Assembly (NCBI RefSeq): GCF_963678635.1
Contig: NC_087071.1
Coordinates: 6,463,624 to 6,527,623 of the forward strand
DNA length: 64,000 bases
Source: Symsagittifera roscoffensis
Taxonomy: Eukaryota; Xenacoelomorpha; Acoela; Convolutidae
Direction of reading: 5' to 3'
Both the position numbers and the translations under genes were made by a program. The notes beneath the pieces are model-generated. The model was given only the letters and a program-made list of their open reading frames with translations. It did no database searches and had not been told where the DNA came from. Below, one piece after another: positions 11,404 through 23,003 of this stretch (position 1 is its first letter; every line of letters begins with the position of its first letter).

Positions 11404-14400
11404 GAAGGGAGTCTTGTGCGTGTGTGCCCTCCGAGCGGGACAAGCGGGAAACGCACGAGTTATCTGTGCGGCAAAGAACACACAGGGTTTTCGGAACGGA
11501 AGGGAACAAACCGGGAACGGCGAGGACCCAAAACCCCCCGGAATACCAACAGAGCGGCGAAGACCCAGCCAGTCAGAGCACCTCTTACAACAACATTGTG
11601 GCCAGAACCTCCCCCAGGTTCGAGTGTGTCGGGTTTTTTGTCGCTGACTCGGGACTAGCCCATCTGGGTCAGCTAATAACGAGGGCCGGAGACGTTGAGA
11701 AGAATCCGGGACCCACGCTGTGCGGAGAATGCAGGAAGAAAGTAACAAGCAACAGCGTGAAATGCACATGGTGCGAACAATGGATACAACAAGGATGTAG
11801 CGGTCTATCCCGGCAAGAGATCCAACAGCTAGCTAAAGCCAACCGATATGCATTTGAGTGCACCAAATGCAGTTCCGCTCTGTCGAACCCTAACAGGGAG
11901 TTTCCCGAGGTTGAAACGAGGGGAGAAAAACCCTGCGAAAACCCCGCGCAGGAGCCAAAGGAAGCAAACGGAACAGACACAAGGGTACCAAGGGAACAAG
12001 CTCCCTGGCCCCACCTCGACCAGGAGTCAGCAGAGGGTGAACCGAGGGGAACAAATACCTGCGACAACCCCGCGCAGGGCCCAACACTGACAAGCGAGCT
12101 CCCGCAAAGAGAGGAACCGAAGAGTCCCTGCCTCCATCCCGGACAGGAGCCTGAAGAAGAAGAAACCAGGGGCATAGACAGTTGCAAAAACCCCGCGCAA
12201 CATCTTCTGCGGCAAAAAGACTCGGACAAAGGGGAGAAAACAAGGAGAGGAAAAATGAGACGCCCCACTGAAGAACACCGGGAAGCTCGCAGACAGAAGA
12301 GAAGACAAAGAAGATTACCCACTCCCCCCGAGGGACAGCCGAGTATTACGGTAACAGCATGGAACCTACAACGGTTATCAGTCCACGAAAGAAACAGAAA
12401 CCGACTGAAGAGAGTAATTACGTATGCACAAGGCAAAAGATGGGAAATAATCTTAATATCAGAGCTTCGATCAAAATCGAAAGGAGTGATATGGCTAGGT
12501 GAAGATAGTGAACAAACAGCTGTTATACACACCCAACGTAGCGGTATAGTTCTCAGTGGCGAGGCCCTCAAGTCCTGGATCAGCGAAGGCCAAAAGAAAA
12601 GTTTCTCGGAGCGCACTACCGCCATAGAGGTACATGGTATGAAAATTATATCAGTTTACCAACCACTTTGGAGTAACGGGGTCGAAGGAATAGAAGAATA
12701 TAGACACTGCCTAGAAAATGAAGTAGCCCGAACCCCCAAGACCAAGGTATAAATAATTGGAGGGGACCATACTGCTCACATTGGAAGGGAGAGAGTCTGT
12801 GAAACAAATGGAAGGTATGGTCTAACCACGCCAACAACCGAAGCAGGAGGAGACCTCCTCGATTGGTGTGTAGCGCACGATCTCCAATGGATAAACTCTT
12901 TCTCTAACCTTAGGAAAAGGGGAATTTGGTTTAACCACATCCACCGCAGATGGTATGAGCTGGACGGATTTATAATGAGGCGAGGAGAAAGGCACAGGCA
13001 TGCAAAAAGGATACAAATTACCGAGGAGCTAACGCTATCGGACCACAAGCCGGTATCCCTCCACCTAAAAATCCCAAAGAGGTCCAGACCAACAAGAGTA
13101 GCACGGAAACCAGCAATAAACTGGGAGAAATTGAGTACTGAGCAGACAGCTCTAAAAATCCAAAAGGAGACCGAGACAAAGGAGGTGGTGGACGAGGATA
13201 GCTCATGGAGCGAAATAGCGACAGCGCTAACGCAAGCTGCATTAAAGGTATGGGGAAAGAGAACCAGGCAGATAGCGAATCCGTGGACGATCGGCCACGA
13301 AGATGAGCTGTCACAGCTCCATAATTCCATAGCTTCGGCCGTGAGGGATAGAAACGAATCCTTAGAGCAGGACCGTCCACTCCAAGATATACTGCGTAAT
13401 AGGGACAACCTTAGGAAAGCAAGGGCTAAAATGAAGGGGAAGCTGAAAGAATTAGAACGTGAATGGTGGGATAAAATCCTAGACGAATGCCAACAGGCCA
13501 ACATCAAAGGAGATATGGGCACCATGTACCGAACACTACGCCAATTAGGCGGCCGAGATAGGAAACCGGATACTGGCACAACACTCACAACTGATGAATT
13601 CAAAGCCCACTTCGAAGGAGTATCGAAAAACCGATATGAAATCAGCCCTCAGCTTCTAATGGATACTGTTGCACGTATGGGGGATCACAGAGCGGAAAAG
13701 AAGTATATCGAAGAAAATAACCTGCTAAATGAGACCCCATCGGATAAGGAAATACAGGACTGCATCAGTGAAATAAGGGAGTCCGCGCCCGGAAAAGACA
13801 ATGTCCGCATAAAGTACATCAAATTGGCCAGCCCACATATTAAATCAGCAATAGTGGCCATGGTTAAAAAGATGTTCTTATTCCGCGCCCCGACATGGGA
13901 CGAAATCCTAAACAACGGACAAATAGTACCCCTACATAAGAAGGGCGGAAAAAATGATGTAAACAACTATAGAGGAGTCTGCCTATTGGCCATGGGCAGC
14001 AGGATCCTGGCAAGAATTCTGTCCAAAAGACTAAGAAAGTGGACAGAACGCCTAAATCTTCTAGATGACAATCAAAGCGGCTTCAGGACCGGAAGGTTGA
14101 CTGCGGATGCAACACAAATCCTGGTCAGAATAACAGAAGACGCAGACGATCTAAAGAAGAGGCGAGCAATCTGGAACCTGCCTCAAATTGAACATACTGA
14201 CCCCGAAGCAAGGGTTTTGGACCTACGTAAAGCGTATCCCAGAGTGAACAAACCAGCTCTTTGGGAAATCCTGCGAAACTACGGGATGAAAGGACCCTTC
14301 CTAGAATCGCTAGCAGATTTACACGAGGCAACCAGTTACCAAGTGAAAGGGAAGGAAGGAGATAGCGAGGAATGGATCCCAGAACGGGGTCTCAGGGAGG

Positions 14401-15760
14401 GTTGCTCGACATCGCCATGTCTATTCAATATCTATCACCAAGTGGTAATGCGCATAGCGGAGAATGAACGGAAAAAGATATCAGACGCGAAACATGGACA
14501 GACGGGCATAAAATGGCGATGGATACCAGGCAGCAATATACCGGATATAAACAAGATCGAAAAGTCAAACAGCGAGACGCAAACTGTTAACATAACCATA
14601 TCCTTGTTCGCAGATGATACCACTATCATCGGCGAGCAAATTGAGCTGGAAGAGGGCGTTAACATTATCAAAGAAGTCATGGAGAAATTTGAGGAAAAGA
14701 ACAACACAGACAAAGAAGAAAAGGCTTTATTTGGATCAGAAGAAGCAGAAGAAATACGCATGTTGGGTTGTTGGCTAGGTCCAAAAAAAGACCTAATGAA
14801 TAGAAAAAAGCGAGCTGGATACCTATGGGCAAAATGCCGCTCGCATCTTCTGAAAAGTAAACTTCCCAGAAAGAAACAAGCACAAGTGGTGCAAGCATGT
14901 GTCGAAAGTGGGCTCCTATTCGATTGCGCTACTCGACCGTGGTATAACCAAGAGATCAATAATATTCAGTCGTGGATAGATAAAAGGTATAGATATCTCT
15001 GGAGTAATAAAAAGGGTCCACCGCTGAAACAAATGCATTATGAGGGGGTTAATATGCAGGACATCCGGAACATGTACGACATAAGATCATTGAGATGGAA
15101 GATCGAGAAACGTACATTAGAGCGGATAGGCCACATATTAGGAATGAGCAACGCAAGGACGGTTAAAATGGCGGTGTTAGGGTGGCTGGGCAGCCTCGAG
15201 GAAATCCAGAAGCGACCAGGTTACAAACGGAAAACCATTTTCTACTGGAGGAAGTTGCTCAAGGAGGCCGGAATCAACTGGACCGAAGCCCCTAAATTTG
15301 CCTTACACCGAAAAGAATGGAAAAGAAGAATCAAGATACGCATGGACCACTTGGAGAAATGGGAGTACTAACAAGGGAATCGCCATGATGGGGAAGGAAA
15401 GTTAGAGAAGAGGAATTTCGATCTCCCCCCGACGAACTTACAGTGTGACATATGTGAAAAGGTTTGCAAATCGGTAGGGGGACTAAAGATTCACATAAAG
15501 AGAATGCACACCGAAGCCTCGCACTCTTTCACGTGCAGTCGTTGCCAGAAAACATGGAAGACAGAAGGTCCATACAAAATTCACGTCAAAGTCTGTAACC
15601 CTCAAGAAAAACCCAGAAAATACATAGCAAAGACGAAGGAATGTAGCAAATGCAACAGGACACTGTCGGCGACAAACATGGCCAAACACACAGACAGATG
15701 CAGGGGGAGAGGGCATGGCTCGAACGAGCCGAACGCCTAGAAGAAGAAGAAGAAGAAGAA
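11404..15760 (+). mobile_element. APE-type LINE with 2A peptide, inserted in ORF3
   Basis: A 4.36-kb non-LTR retrotransposon bounded by a 6-bp direct repeat GAAGTC (11398-11403 and 15761-15766), with a (GAA)n 3' tail running into the second repeat. The ORF3 frame resumes beyond it, ending TAT TGC TAA. Copy C lacks any LINE at the matching place (about 63700), so this is an insertion and not an element gene. It holds one long frame with 2A, PHD-like finger, APE endonuclease, RT and C-terminal zinc fingers. The clade is uncertain: the RT and the order of domains fit RTE/Proto2-like or other APE LINEs. Two in-frame stops suggest it is dead. Confidence 0.85.
11424..15740 (+). pseudogene. LINE protein: 2A, PHD-like finger, APE endonuclease, RT, zinc fingers
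   Basis: One frame of about 1,438 codons with in-frame TAA at 12750-12752 and 15369-15371 and a terminal TAG at 15738-15740. In order: about 89 residues; a 2A motif DVEKNPGP (11691-11714), which makes ribosomes skip a peptide bond between its last Gly and Pro; a C4HC3 finger (CGECRKK... YAFECTKC, about 11718-11880); a charged Pro/Glu-rich linker with near-repeats (NPAQ units); and APE endonuclease (TAWNLQ near 12356, SELR near 12458, GGDHTAHIGRE near 12759, SDHKPVSLHL near 13035). The RT follows (VPLHKKG near 13927, RVLDLRKAYP near 14212, LFADDT near 14604), then three C2H2-type fingers (15440-15700). GDHTAH has Thr where the usual motif has Asn. There is no ATG before the 2A in this frame, so the 5' end may be truncated or initiation is unusual. 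Confidence 0.88.
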
Positions 15761-15766
15761 GAAGTC
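15738..15766 (+). repeat. LINE 3' (GAA)n tail and target duplication
   Basis: The LINE stop codon TAG is itself the start of about eight AGA/GAA units, so the LINE has essentially no 3' UTR. The last unit merges with GAAGTC, the second copy of the target site. Confidence 0.75.
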
Positions 15767-15774
15767 TATTGCTA

Positions 15775-18700
15775 ATGACGCCATCGTCTTTCATGTCCCC
15801 TACAAAGGAGGCGTCGGCCGACTTATCCCCGATAGACCCAATGAGCCAGGCGAGAGAATGCCGAAGCAGGGATCCGCAGAGATTGCTCCATGAGTCACCA
15901 AGGAGGAGAAAAATCGAAGAATCAATGAGGGTATCCTTCCTGAGCACGCTGCCGGAAGAGGAATGGGAGAGATATCAAAGTGAGTTAGAAGGCAAGACAG
16001 GGGCAACCTGGAGCCGAGTGAGTTTCATGGAAAGATCATGGGACGTGATAAGGCGATATGGGACGCAGTCCATAATGAAGGTGGGATTGAACCAACCCAT
16101 CATGCGTGAGGTCCTGGAGAAAACAGTGAACTCCATGGAGTCGGATGTTCTGACCGAGTCAGTAACAGAAGACAGTGCCGATGATCAGCAGGTTGCAAAG
16201 AAATTACCTGTCAGGCGAGCCAGGAAGGGGCTGAAGCGACTAAAAGGGAAAACAGGAAGTCGAGCCATGAACCCGAGAGTGGTGAAGTCGAGAGCCAGCG
16301 CAGTGGTGAACTCTTTAACGAGCGCAGGTCGTTCAGGCGAAAGCGGGCAAGGAGATGGTGCAACACTGACAGGGGGAGAAAAGGAGAATCTGATACCCCC
16401 TATGCTGATGGCAGGTCTGACCACGACTGCCGTAAGATCAAAGAAAACAGCACGAACCCTGGCAGACACTAAATTAGAGATGGAGATCATCAGTCAATGT
16501 GGATCTGGAGGACTTGAAGATTACAGGCCCTCGCGGACCAACATAGCGAAGTTGAAACTGGAAGGACAACTCGACGTGGTCGAGTACAGTCGAGTCACTG
16601 TGCCGGAATCGGTCCACATGGGAGATCCAGCAGGAGGTTATGTGGAGATGTTGAAAGCGAGAAACTCCGCGAGAGGGCACCTGATGGCTTGGAGCGAGAA
16701 GCGAGCCATGCAGGAGTATCTGAAAGAGCTTACGGAGAATTCAAACCTAAATCGGAAAGAGTACGGCACGGTGATGTCCTCTGAAGCGAACGAAATCGGA
16801 TTGGAAAAACTACTAGAAATCTCCTGGAGGGCGGCCCTCCAGAGATACTTCGACGAGGCGATGCATGCACCTGCTACGGTGGCAGCATACCTGGCTCATC
16901 CTTGCATGAGAACTGATCTGCAAGTACGGTTGGCTTAGTGCTTGATGGGCATCAAGCGGGCTGAGTATCAAGCCAGTAATGATTCGAAATCACGGGAACA
17001 GGAGCTGGAGTTGATGGAAGCTCTGCGAGCGTTGATTTCAAAAGAAGATTCTGCGATAGCATGGGCTAAGCGTAAGGATGCCCTTTGCTTTGTCAGGTTC
17101 GGGGTGGATCGTATCCCCACTCCTGTTTTGGGAGAATGTATAAAGATCATTCGGCAAAAGGGAGTTGATTGCGAAAGGAACTTCCTTAGGTCACTCCTGG
17201 AACTGTATCAGGACATGCCGTTGACTGTACCAAACAAGGAGTCGAATGACATGGAGAGCTATCGCAAGTTGGAAGAAGTGAGAAGATGTTCCAACAAGAA
17301 TTGAAAGTGAGCCGGGAGTTGATTGAAGCAGTCAAAGGACAAAAAGAGTTTGCAACACTAGGGAAACTGAAGTCATTCCAATATGTGTCTGGCATACCGG
17401 GGATGGCGTACAATCCCTTCGTGAATGAAGAAGCCAGGGAAGCGTACTTCGACTATGAGCAAGTCATAGTACTCAATTTCTGGGTTGAACGTATTAAAGA
17501 AACTGGAATGCTGATGGTGGAACAACCCAAGCTGGGAATTATCTTGGAAGAACGAGTGGTCGAACCCTCGGTTCCCGAGCTAAAGGGGCAATGAGTTTTG
17601 ATTGTGGTTCTTGGGACGGTCCCTTGAAAACCAGTCTAGTGACCATGTGGGAACTCATGAAGCCTTCTTGGTGTCCTCATCCTAACGCCGGTTTAATCTG
17701 GGACATAACGGCGGATATCACGTTAGACCTGGATGATGACGCGAGTTTGCATGATCTGGCCATGATACATCATCTGCTGGCCATGAGGTTGACGAAGCGA
17801 AAGAGCAACCCATCCACGGAGCTGTCCGAGGAAGGTCAATTGAGCAATTGGTTGAAGCAAGGCACATGCTTGGCTCAACATAGTAGCATGGAAGGACATG
17901 TTTGTAACCTGGGACACTGCCTGGTTACGCTGAGCGAGCAGCATCGGCAACTGGCACGATTGTACGGAAGGTTGAGCATGTCGGATAAGAGTGGCATGGA
18001 GTTGGTGGCGGACTGTCATGGGGTGACGGATGTAAATTTGATCACAGCCTTGGGATTTTGTAGCATGACGAGTTCGATTGAATCGCTTGAGCGCCTGGAG
18101 CGTGCCCATGAGCTAGTGACGTCCCTCAGCGTGGAAGTATTCCCTGGAGCATTGCAAACGGAGCAGAAGATCGGAGGCTGGAGAGAAGCTCTGGAGAACG
18201 AGATGAATCTGAAAGATAGTGAGGCCTATCATAAACCGACTGGTTCAAAATATCTGGTGGGTTCAAGCTCCGCACCATATTGCAGTAGTAGATATCCTAC
18301 ACACATGGTGGTGATGGATGCGAGGACACAGCAGGTGTTGATTGACCAACTTTTCTCTGTGCCAAAGTGCGCGAGGTTGGCCAGAATGTCGGAGAGGTCA
18401 TATGATTTGTTGGCAAAGATCTTTCGGGCAGTCCCGAAGAGATCTGAAGGCGAGTTGCAAGACGTAGTGGGTGAAGAGTTTCTGAGGGTGGAGGAGTTAT
18501 ACTCTACGGGGTTGCCCGATCAGAATCAACAGGTGTCAATCGTGGTGGTTAGTGCCATGCTGGCAGTGAGATGGCTGGAGGCTAACGCGGACACATGTGA
18601 ACAGGAGACGGCCGTGCCGACTCCTGAGCAGCTGAGCAACGTGAAGATGAGTCGTGAATTGGATCTTTTCAGAACCACCTGAAGGTCCTGAGAATACCCA

Positions 18701-19164
18701 AAGCCATTGAAAGAATATGGTCAAGGCAAAGATTGATGCCTTGGTTCCGTGCAGTGATGACAACATGGATGTATGAACGCGCGAAGCGTCACATGTCGAG
18801 GAACGCGGAAGCCTATCAATATTTCCAGCTAGATATAGGACCAGGAGCTTATAAGAGAGCATTCCTGACGCACAGAAACGCGGTCACCACGGCGGTGAAG
18901 CGAGTAGCTGGAGCGCCTTGTGTGACTGAAGATGAGAAGAAAGAGGTCTTAAGAGCTGACCTAGAACGAAATGTGAGCCTATGTCTTCACAGCAGCTTTT
19001 GCAGAAACCGGGAGCAAAAGGTTAATGTTGACTTGCTACCTTGTTTCAAACCGAGGCTGTTGGAACAGGAGAGTTGGGGCATGGCCCGCAACTCCATGGA
19101 CATGCTGGAGAAAGTATTGGAAGACAGCGAAGCTGAAGATCAAGATGGAGAAGTGATGGAATGA
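15775..19164 (+). pseudogene. ORF4 copy A: large protein of unknown function
   Basis: ATG 15775-15777 overlaps the reconstructed ORF3 stop as TAATG. The frame holds to TAG 16936 (Trp in copy C), resumes at 16942, shifts near 17286 and 17591 (a G lost relative to B) and shifts again near 18680 (a base lost relative to B), ending TGA 19162-19164. About 246 bases present in copy B (36907-37152) are deleted in frame near 18487. I recognise no family. Conserved blocks with copy C include SPRRR.IE, LPEEEWE, YGTQSI, ADCHG.T.VNL.TALGF, SVEVFPG.LQTEQK, KYLVGS, RLMPWFRA, THRNAVTTAVKR and SFCRNRE. The sequence is mostly helical with clustered Cys at the C-terminus, and no signal peptide or clear membrane segment. 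It sits last before the 3' repeat. A structural or replication role is a guess. Confidence 0.75.
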
Positions 19165-19493
19165 AGATGATGAACGAAGAGAACAAGTGAAGACGTGAGC
19201 AAGAGAAGAAGAGAAGGAGAAAAAACTTGATTGTCTTTGTGTGTTAAAACTTGAACCAATCAACCAAGTTTTGACTATTGAACTGGTTAAACTTTTTGTT
19301 TTGATTTAGTTTGGTCAAACCAAACTTTGAAATTTGTTACAATTGTAAAATTGTTGAAAAAGAAATTTTAGTTATGGCTATTTATGTATATATACAGAAC
19401 ATAGTTGAGTATATTTACCTATTTAAACACGATTGAAGTTTTTAACCTGTGTAAGACACAATTTCACTGTGTGGCGACATGGTAAGTTTGGGT
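19165..19493 (+). other. 3' flank of ORF4, AT-rich
   Basis: Noncoding. It is similar to 37832-38057 in copy B, which lacks about 100 bases around 19275-19350, and to 59570-59934 reversed in copy C. It contains GTGTGGCGACATGG (from 19470) shortly before the LTR-like repeat. A similar GTGTGGCGATAAAC lies at about 25097 in the leader of B. There is no clear polypurine tract. Confidence 0.5.
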
Positions 19494-19875
19494 AAACTCG
19501 CTCGAGAAGGGTGGATAACTCAATAGCTTTCCTAGCCACAGAGTTTCTTAGTTTTAATATTAAAAGGACCGCATAAATAACTGATTATACTTAGTGAGTG
19601 ACGTTAAGTTAATTTTAACGGGTGCGTGGCCGTGCCACGTCCCACTTTTTAATCACAAAGAGCGAAAAGAAAAGTGAATTTTGTGAAGTTGTTGAAAGGC
19701 AGTGAGATGTAGTACGATGCCAATTGTGAACACGTAGTGAGTTGAGGTGGGGTAGATAAATTTCATTTTCTTATGCGATTTGTAAGATTGATTACAGAAA
19801 ACTGGATAACTACTTGACGATAACCCGGTGTTATGCGATCAATAGGGCCATTGATGGGGACTGTCAGGGGAGTAT

Positions 19876-19897
19876 GTGCCATTCTGCCAGATGGCAC
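19876..19897 (+). promoter_or_regulatory. Conserved LTR hairpin 1
   Basis: A 7-bp perfect stem, GTGCCAT paired with ATGGCAC, with an 8-base loop. The identical hairpin occurs at 21854-21875 and 38501-38522. A diverged repeat at 42522-42543 keeps both stem arms exactly but has a different loop, as expected if the stem matters. It sits 10-20 bases after a conserved GGGGACTGTC block also seen in copy C. Confidence 0.6.
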
Positions 19898-20425
19898 AGC
19901 GCAACCTTCCGACAAAGCACGAATCAGAAAGAAAAGGCCTTAACAGCAAAAAAGTGCTTGAAAGGAGGGTCGAAGTATTCTGAAATTTTCTATTTTTAAA
20001 ATCTCGATTTTTAAGTTGATATTTCTCAGAAATACGAAAAACGGCCATTTTGACCAAAAAAGCTGAGAAAATGAGAACAACGCCAAATATTGTGAAAAAC
20101 AGTCGTACAAGAGACGGAAAATACGAAGCCTCTTATCGTGGCAACAACGCACAATAAAACCCTTATCAGAGGATATTAGTGGAGAAGGAAGCTTCAGTGG
20201 GGAAGGAATATTCCACGGAACACTCCCGGGACGCAAATTAGAAGAGATAAGAGCGTTATCGCAGGAAGATTACGGGAGCGGAGGCTTGGTCCCCCAGAGA
20301 CTGTCTTATGTGAAGGGACTGTATAGAACTGACTGTATAGCTACTTGGATGTCGTGAAACTTTAAATTAACACCGGTGTAACTTGATATTTTAGAATATG
20401 AGTAGCTAGAAAGAGGAAAGAGTCA

Positions 20426-20442
20426 ATCCATCTCCAATGGAT
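20426..20442 (+). promoter_or_regulatory. Conserved LTR hairpin 2 (ATCCAT/ATGGAT)
   Basis: ATCCAT - CTCCA - ATGGAT, followed about 60 bases later by GTGTTTTTAATGACAATC. Same pair in copy B (39052-39068); stem kept with a changed loop in copy C (58514-58528, other strand) and at 54009-54027 beside the Penelope-like element. Confidence 0.55.
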
Positions 20443-20847
20443 TTAATATAGAACTGTCACACAAAAACATATTAAAATAGGTTGTTCGAGCCGTGTTTTT
20501 AATGACAATCACGTAGTATGAGGATCCGAGACTCAGCTATGTGGTTGTGTTCACATGTAAACGAAAGCTGACCAAAAGTCGTTTGACTGAAGGCCTAAAA
20601 ATGGTAACTTTTTACTTTGCCCTAGACAGACCAGAAAATCAACTGGCAAGGTCGAGACGGTGAAAAGCGAGTAGGATTAAGGTAACTGACGCCTGCCAGT
20701 CGTTAATAGGTACTTTTTCTACGCTCCGTCGCTGTGTAGTATTTGGGCGAATGTTACATAGACGTTTTTATGGCGCTCCTGGGTGGGCCTGTCAAAGGCA
20801 TAAGACCATCATGATCAGCAAGCGTTTCAGCGACGAACCCTCCGCTC

Positions 20848-20923
20848 CGGGCGTAAGCCCGAGGTAGAGACCCTAATGACCGTTATTGTACTGGGGGGAA
20901 GGTGCTTACCCTCCGTCCAGTAC
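20848..20923 (+). promoter_or_regulatory. Two adjacent LTR hairpins (GTAA tetraloop and GTACTGG stem)
   Basis: CGGGC-GTAA-GCCCG at 20848-20861 is a 5-bp stem with a GNRA-type loop. GTACTGG...CCAGTAC (20888-20923) is a longer stem with additional GGG/CCC pairing. Both recur in unit 2 (the second at 22416-22451). Copy C has a different sequence at the same relative place (58020-58051, minus strand) that again folds with outer GTA/TAC pairs and a perfect CGGAAGG/CCTTCCG core. Confidence 0.55.
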
Positions 20924-21471
20924 TATTTAGCTTTTTAATTTAGTTAACACCGAAAATTCCGGGGGCCGGAGGGTTAGGTGGGAAATCATGAACCCGCTTG
21001 TCCCGAGGTCCCGGCACCAAAAACAATTAAAGAGAAAGCGTAAAACCAAACAAAAATAGTGTATAACCAAGAAAAAGCCAAAAATAATTTTATTTGAAAA
21101 CAGAAAAGTACAAAAAACAGTAAAAAAAATCCAAAAAAGACCAAAAACAGTAATAAAAAAACATAAAATGACAGTTTATATGCTATTTCCGGACGAGATG
21201 TGATCTGACCTTCCTATTTGTTTATGTTTCAGATTGATTTATATCGTTTCTGATAGAAAGATTGTGTGTTTTGGTGAAGGGTTGGATACCCTCCCTCGAG
21301 TGTAATTTGAGTGTTTAAGCACGTTAATGGTGATTTTGCCGGTGACCGGAGGGTAGAGTGGCAAGCTGATCAACGTGTTCCACAATCAACAGGGACATCA
21401 GGAACAACATCCGCAACGACTGTTGGGTATCAATGAAACAATTTTAGTATCGTTCTGGTACTATTTCATTA

Positions 21472-23003
21472 AAACTCGCTCGAGAAGGGTGGATAACTCA
21501 ATAGCTTTCCTAGCCACAGAGTTTCTTAGTTTTAATATTGAAAGGACCGCATAAATAACTGATTATACTTAGTGAGTGACGTTAAGTTAATTTTAACGGG
21601 TGCGTGGCCGTGCCACGTCCCACTTTTTAATCACAAAGAGCGAAAAGAAAAGTGAATTTTGTGAAGTTGTTGAAAGGCAGTGAGATGTAGTACGATGCCA
21701 ATTGTGAACACGTAGTGAGTTGAGGTGGGGTAGATAAATTTCATTTTCTTATGCGATTTGTAAGATTGATTACAGAAAACTGGATAACTACTTGACGATA
21801 ACCCGGTGTTATGCGATCAATAGGGCCATTGATGGGGACTGTCAGGGGAGTATGTGCCATTCTGCCAGATGGCACAGCGAAACCTTCCGACGAAGCACGA
21901 ATCAGAGAGAAAAGGCCTTAACAGCAAAAAAGTGCTTGAAAGGAGGGTCGAAGTATTCTGAAATTTTCTATTTTTAAAATTTCGATTTTCAAGTTGATAT
22001 TTCTCAGAAATACGAAAAACGGCCATTTTGACCAAAAAAGCTGAGAAAATGAGAACAACGCCAAATATTGTGAAAAACAGTCGTACAAGAGACGGAAAAT
22101 CAAAAGTCGTTTGACTGAAGGCCTAAAAATGGTAACTTTTTACTTTGCCCTAGACAGACCAGAAAATCAACTGGCAAGGTCGAGACGGTGAAAAGCGAGT
22201 AGGATTAAGGTAACTGACGCCTGCCAGTCGTTAATAGGTACTTTTTCTACGCTCCGTCGCTGTGTAGTATTTGGGCGAATGTTATATAGACGTTTTTATG
22301 GCGCTCCTGGGTGGGCCTGTCAAAGGCATAAGACCATCATGATCAGCAAGCGTTTCAGCGACGAACCCTCCGCTCCGGGCGTAAGCCCGAGGTAGAGACC
22401 CTAATGACCGTTATTGTACTGGGGGGAAGGTGCGTACCCTCCGTCCAGTACTATTTAGCTTTTTAATTTAGTTAACACCGAAAATTCCGGGGGCCCGAGG
22501 GTTAGGTGGGAAATCATGAACCCGCTTGTCCCGAGGTCCCGGCACCAAAAACAATTAAAGAGAAAGCGTAAAACCAAACAAAAATAGTGTATAACCAAGA
22601 AAAAGCCAAAAATAATTTTATTTGAAAACAGAAAAGTACAAAAACAGTAAAAAAAATCCAAAAAAGACCAAAAACAGTAATAAAAAAAAAAAACATAAAA
22701 TGACAGTTTATATGTTATTTCCGGACGAGATGTGATCTGACCTTCCTATTTGTTTATGTTTCAGATTGATTTATATCGTTTCTGATAGAAAGATTGTGAG
22801 TTTTGGTGAAGGGTTGGATACCCTCCCTCGAGTGTAATTTGAGTGTTTAAGCACGTTAATGGTGATTTTGCCGGTGACCGGAGGGTAGAGTGGCAAGCTG
22901 ATCAACGTGTTCCACAATCAACAGGGACATCAGGAACAACATCCGCAACGACTGTTGGGTATCAATGAAACAATTTTAGTATCGTTCTGGTACTATTTCA
23001 TTA
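21472..23003 (+). repeat. LTR-like repeat, unit 2 (5' end of copy B)
   Basis: Near-identical to unit 1 from AAACTCGC to TTTCATTA but missing about 450 bases that correspond to 20122-20573. It abuts unit 1 with no spacer, so two repeats meet end to end between copies A and B. If the repeat is an LTR this is a two-LTR junction. Leader sequence of copy B follows directly, starting TTAAGTGGTGGGGGG. Confidence 0.62.

Larger units (their letters stand above)
19494..21471 (+). repeat. LTR-like repeat, unit 1 (3' end of copy A)
   Basis: A 1,978-bp unit that starts AAACTCGCTCG and ends TTTCATTA, repeated directly after itself. Copies lie at 21472-23003 and 38058-39388, with a diverged inverted one at about 57925-59570. 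It is noncoding and rich in hairpins: 19876-19897, 20426-20442, 20848-20861 and 20888-20923. I call it LTR-like because it flanks copy B on both sides. However, it lacks the usual TG...CA ends and I could not identify a primer binding site. A Penelope-style terminal repeat is the alternative. Confidence 0.65.

Noticed and set aside
11381-11658. C-terminal 85 codons of the 1,174-codon frame starting at 8134
   Set aside because: This part lies inside the LINE after the insertion point and has no counterpart in copy C, so it is read-through into inserted DNA.
12750-15371. Reassigned TAA codon in the LINE (two in-frame TAA)
   Set aside because: Other elements in the window use TAA, TAG and TGA as private lesions without bias, so plain decay is enough.
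19814-21977. A 61-residue ORF present in both LTR-like units (19814, 21792) and, longer, near 38439
   Set aside because: It starts with TTG, spans the conserved hairpin, and is kept only because the DNA copies are nearly identical. Copy C does not keep it. The conservation is better explained by structure.
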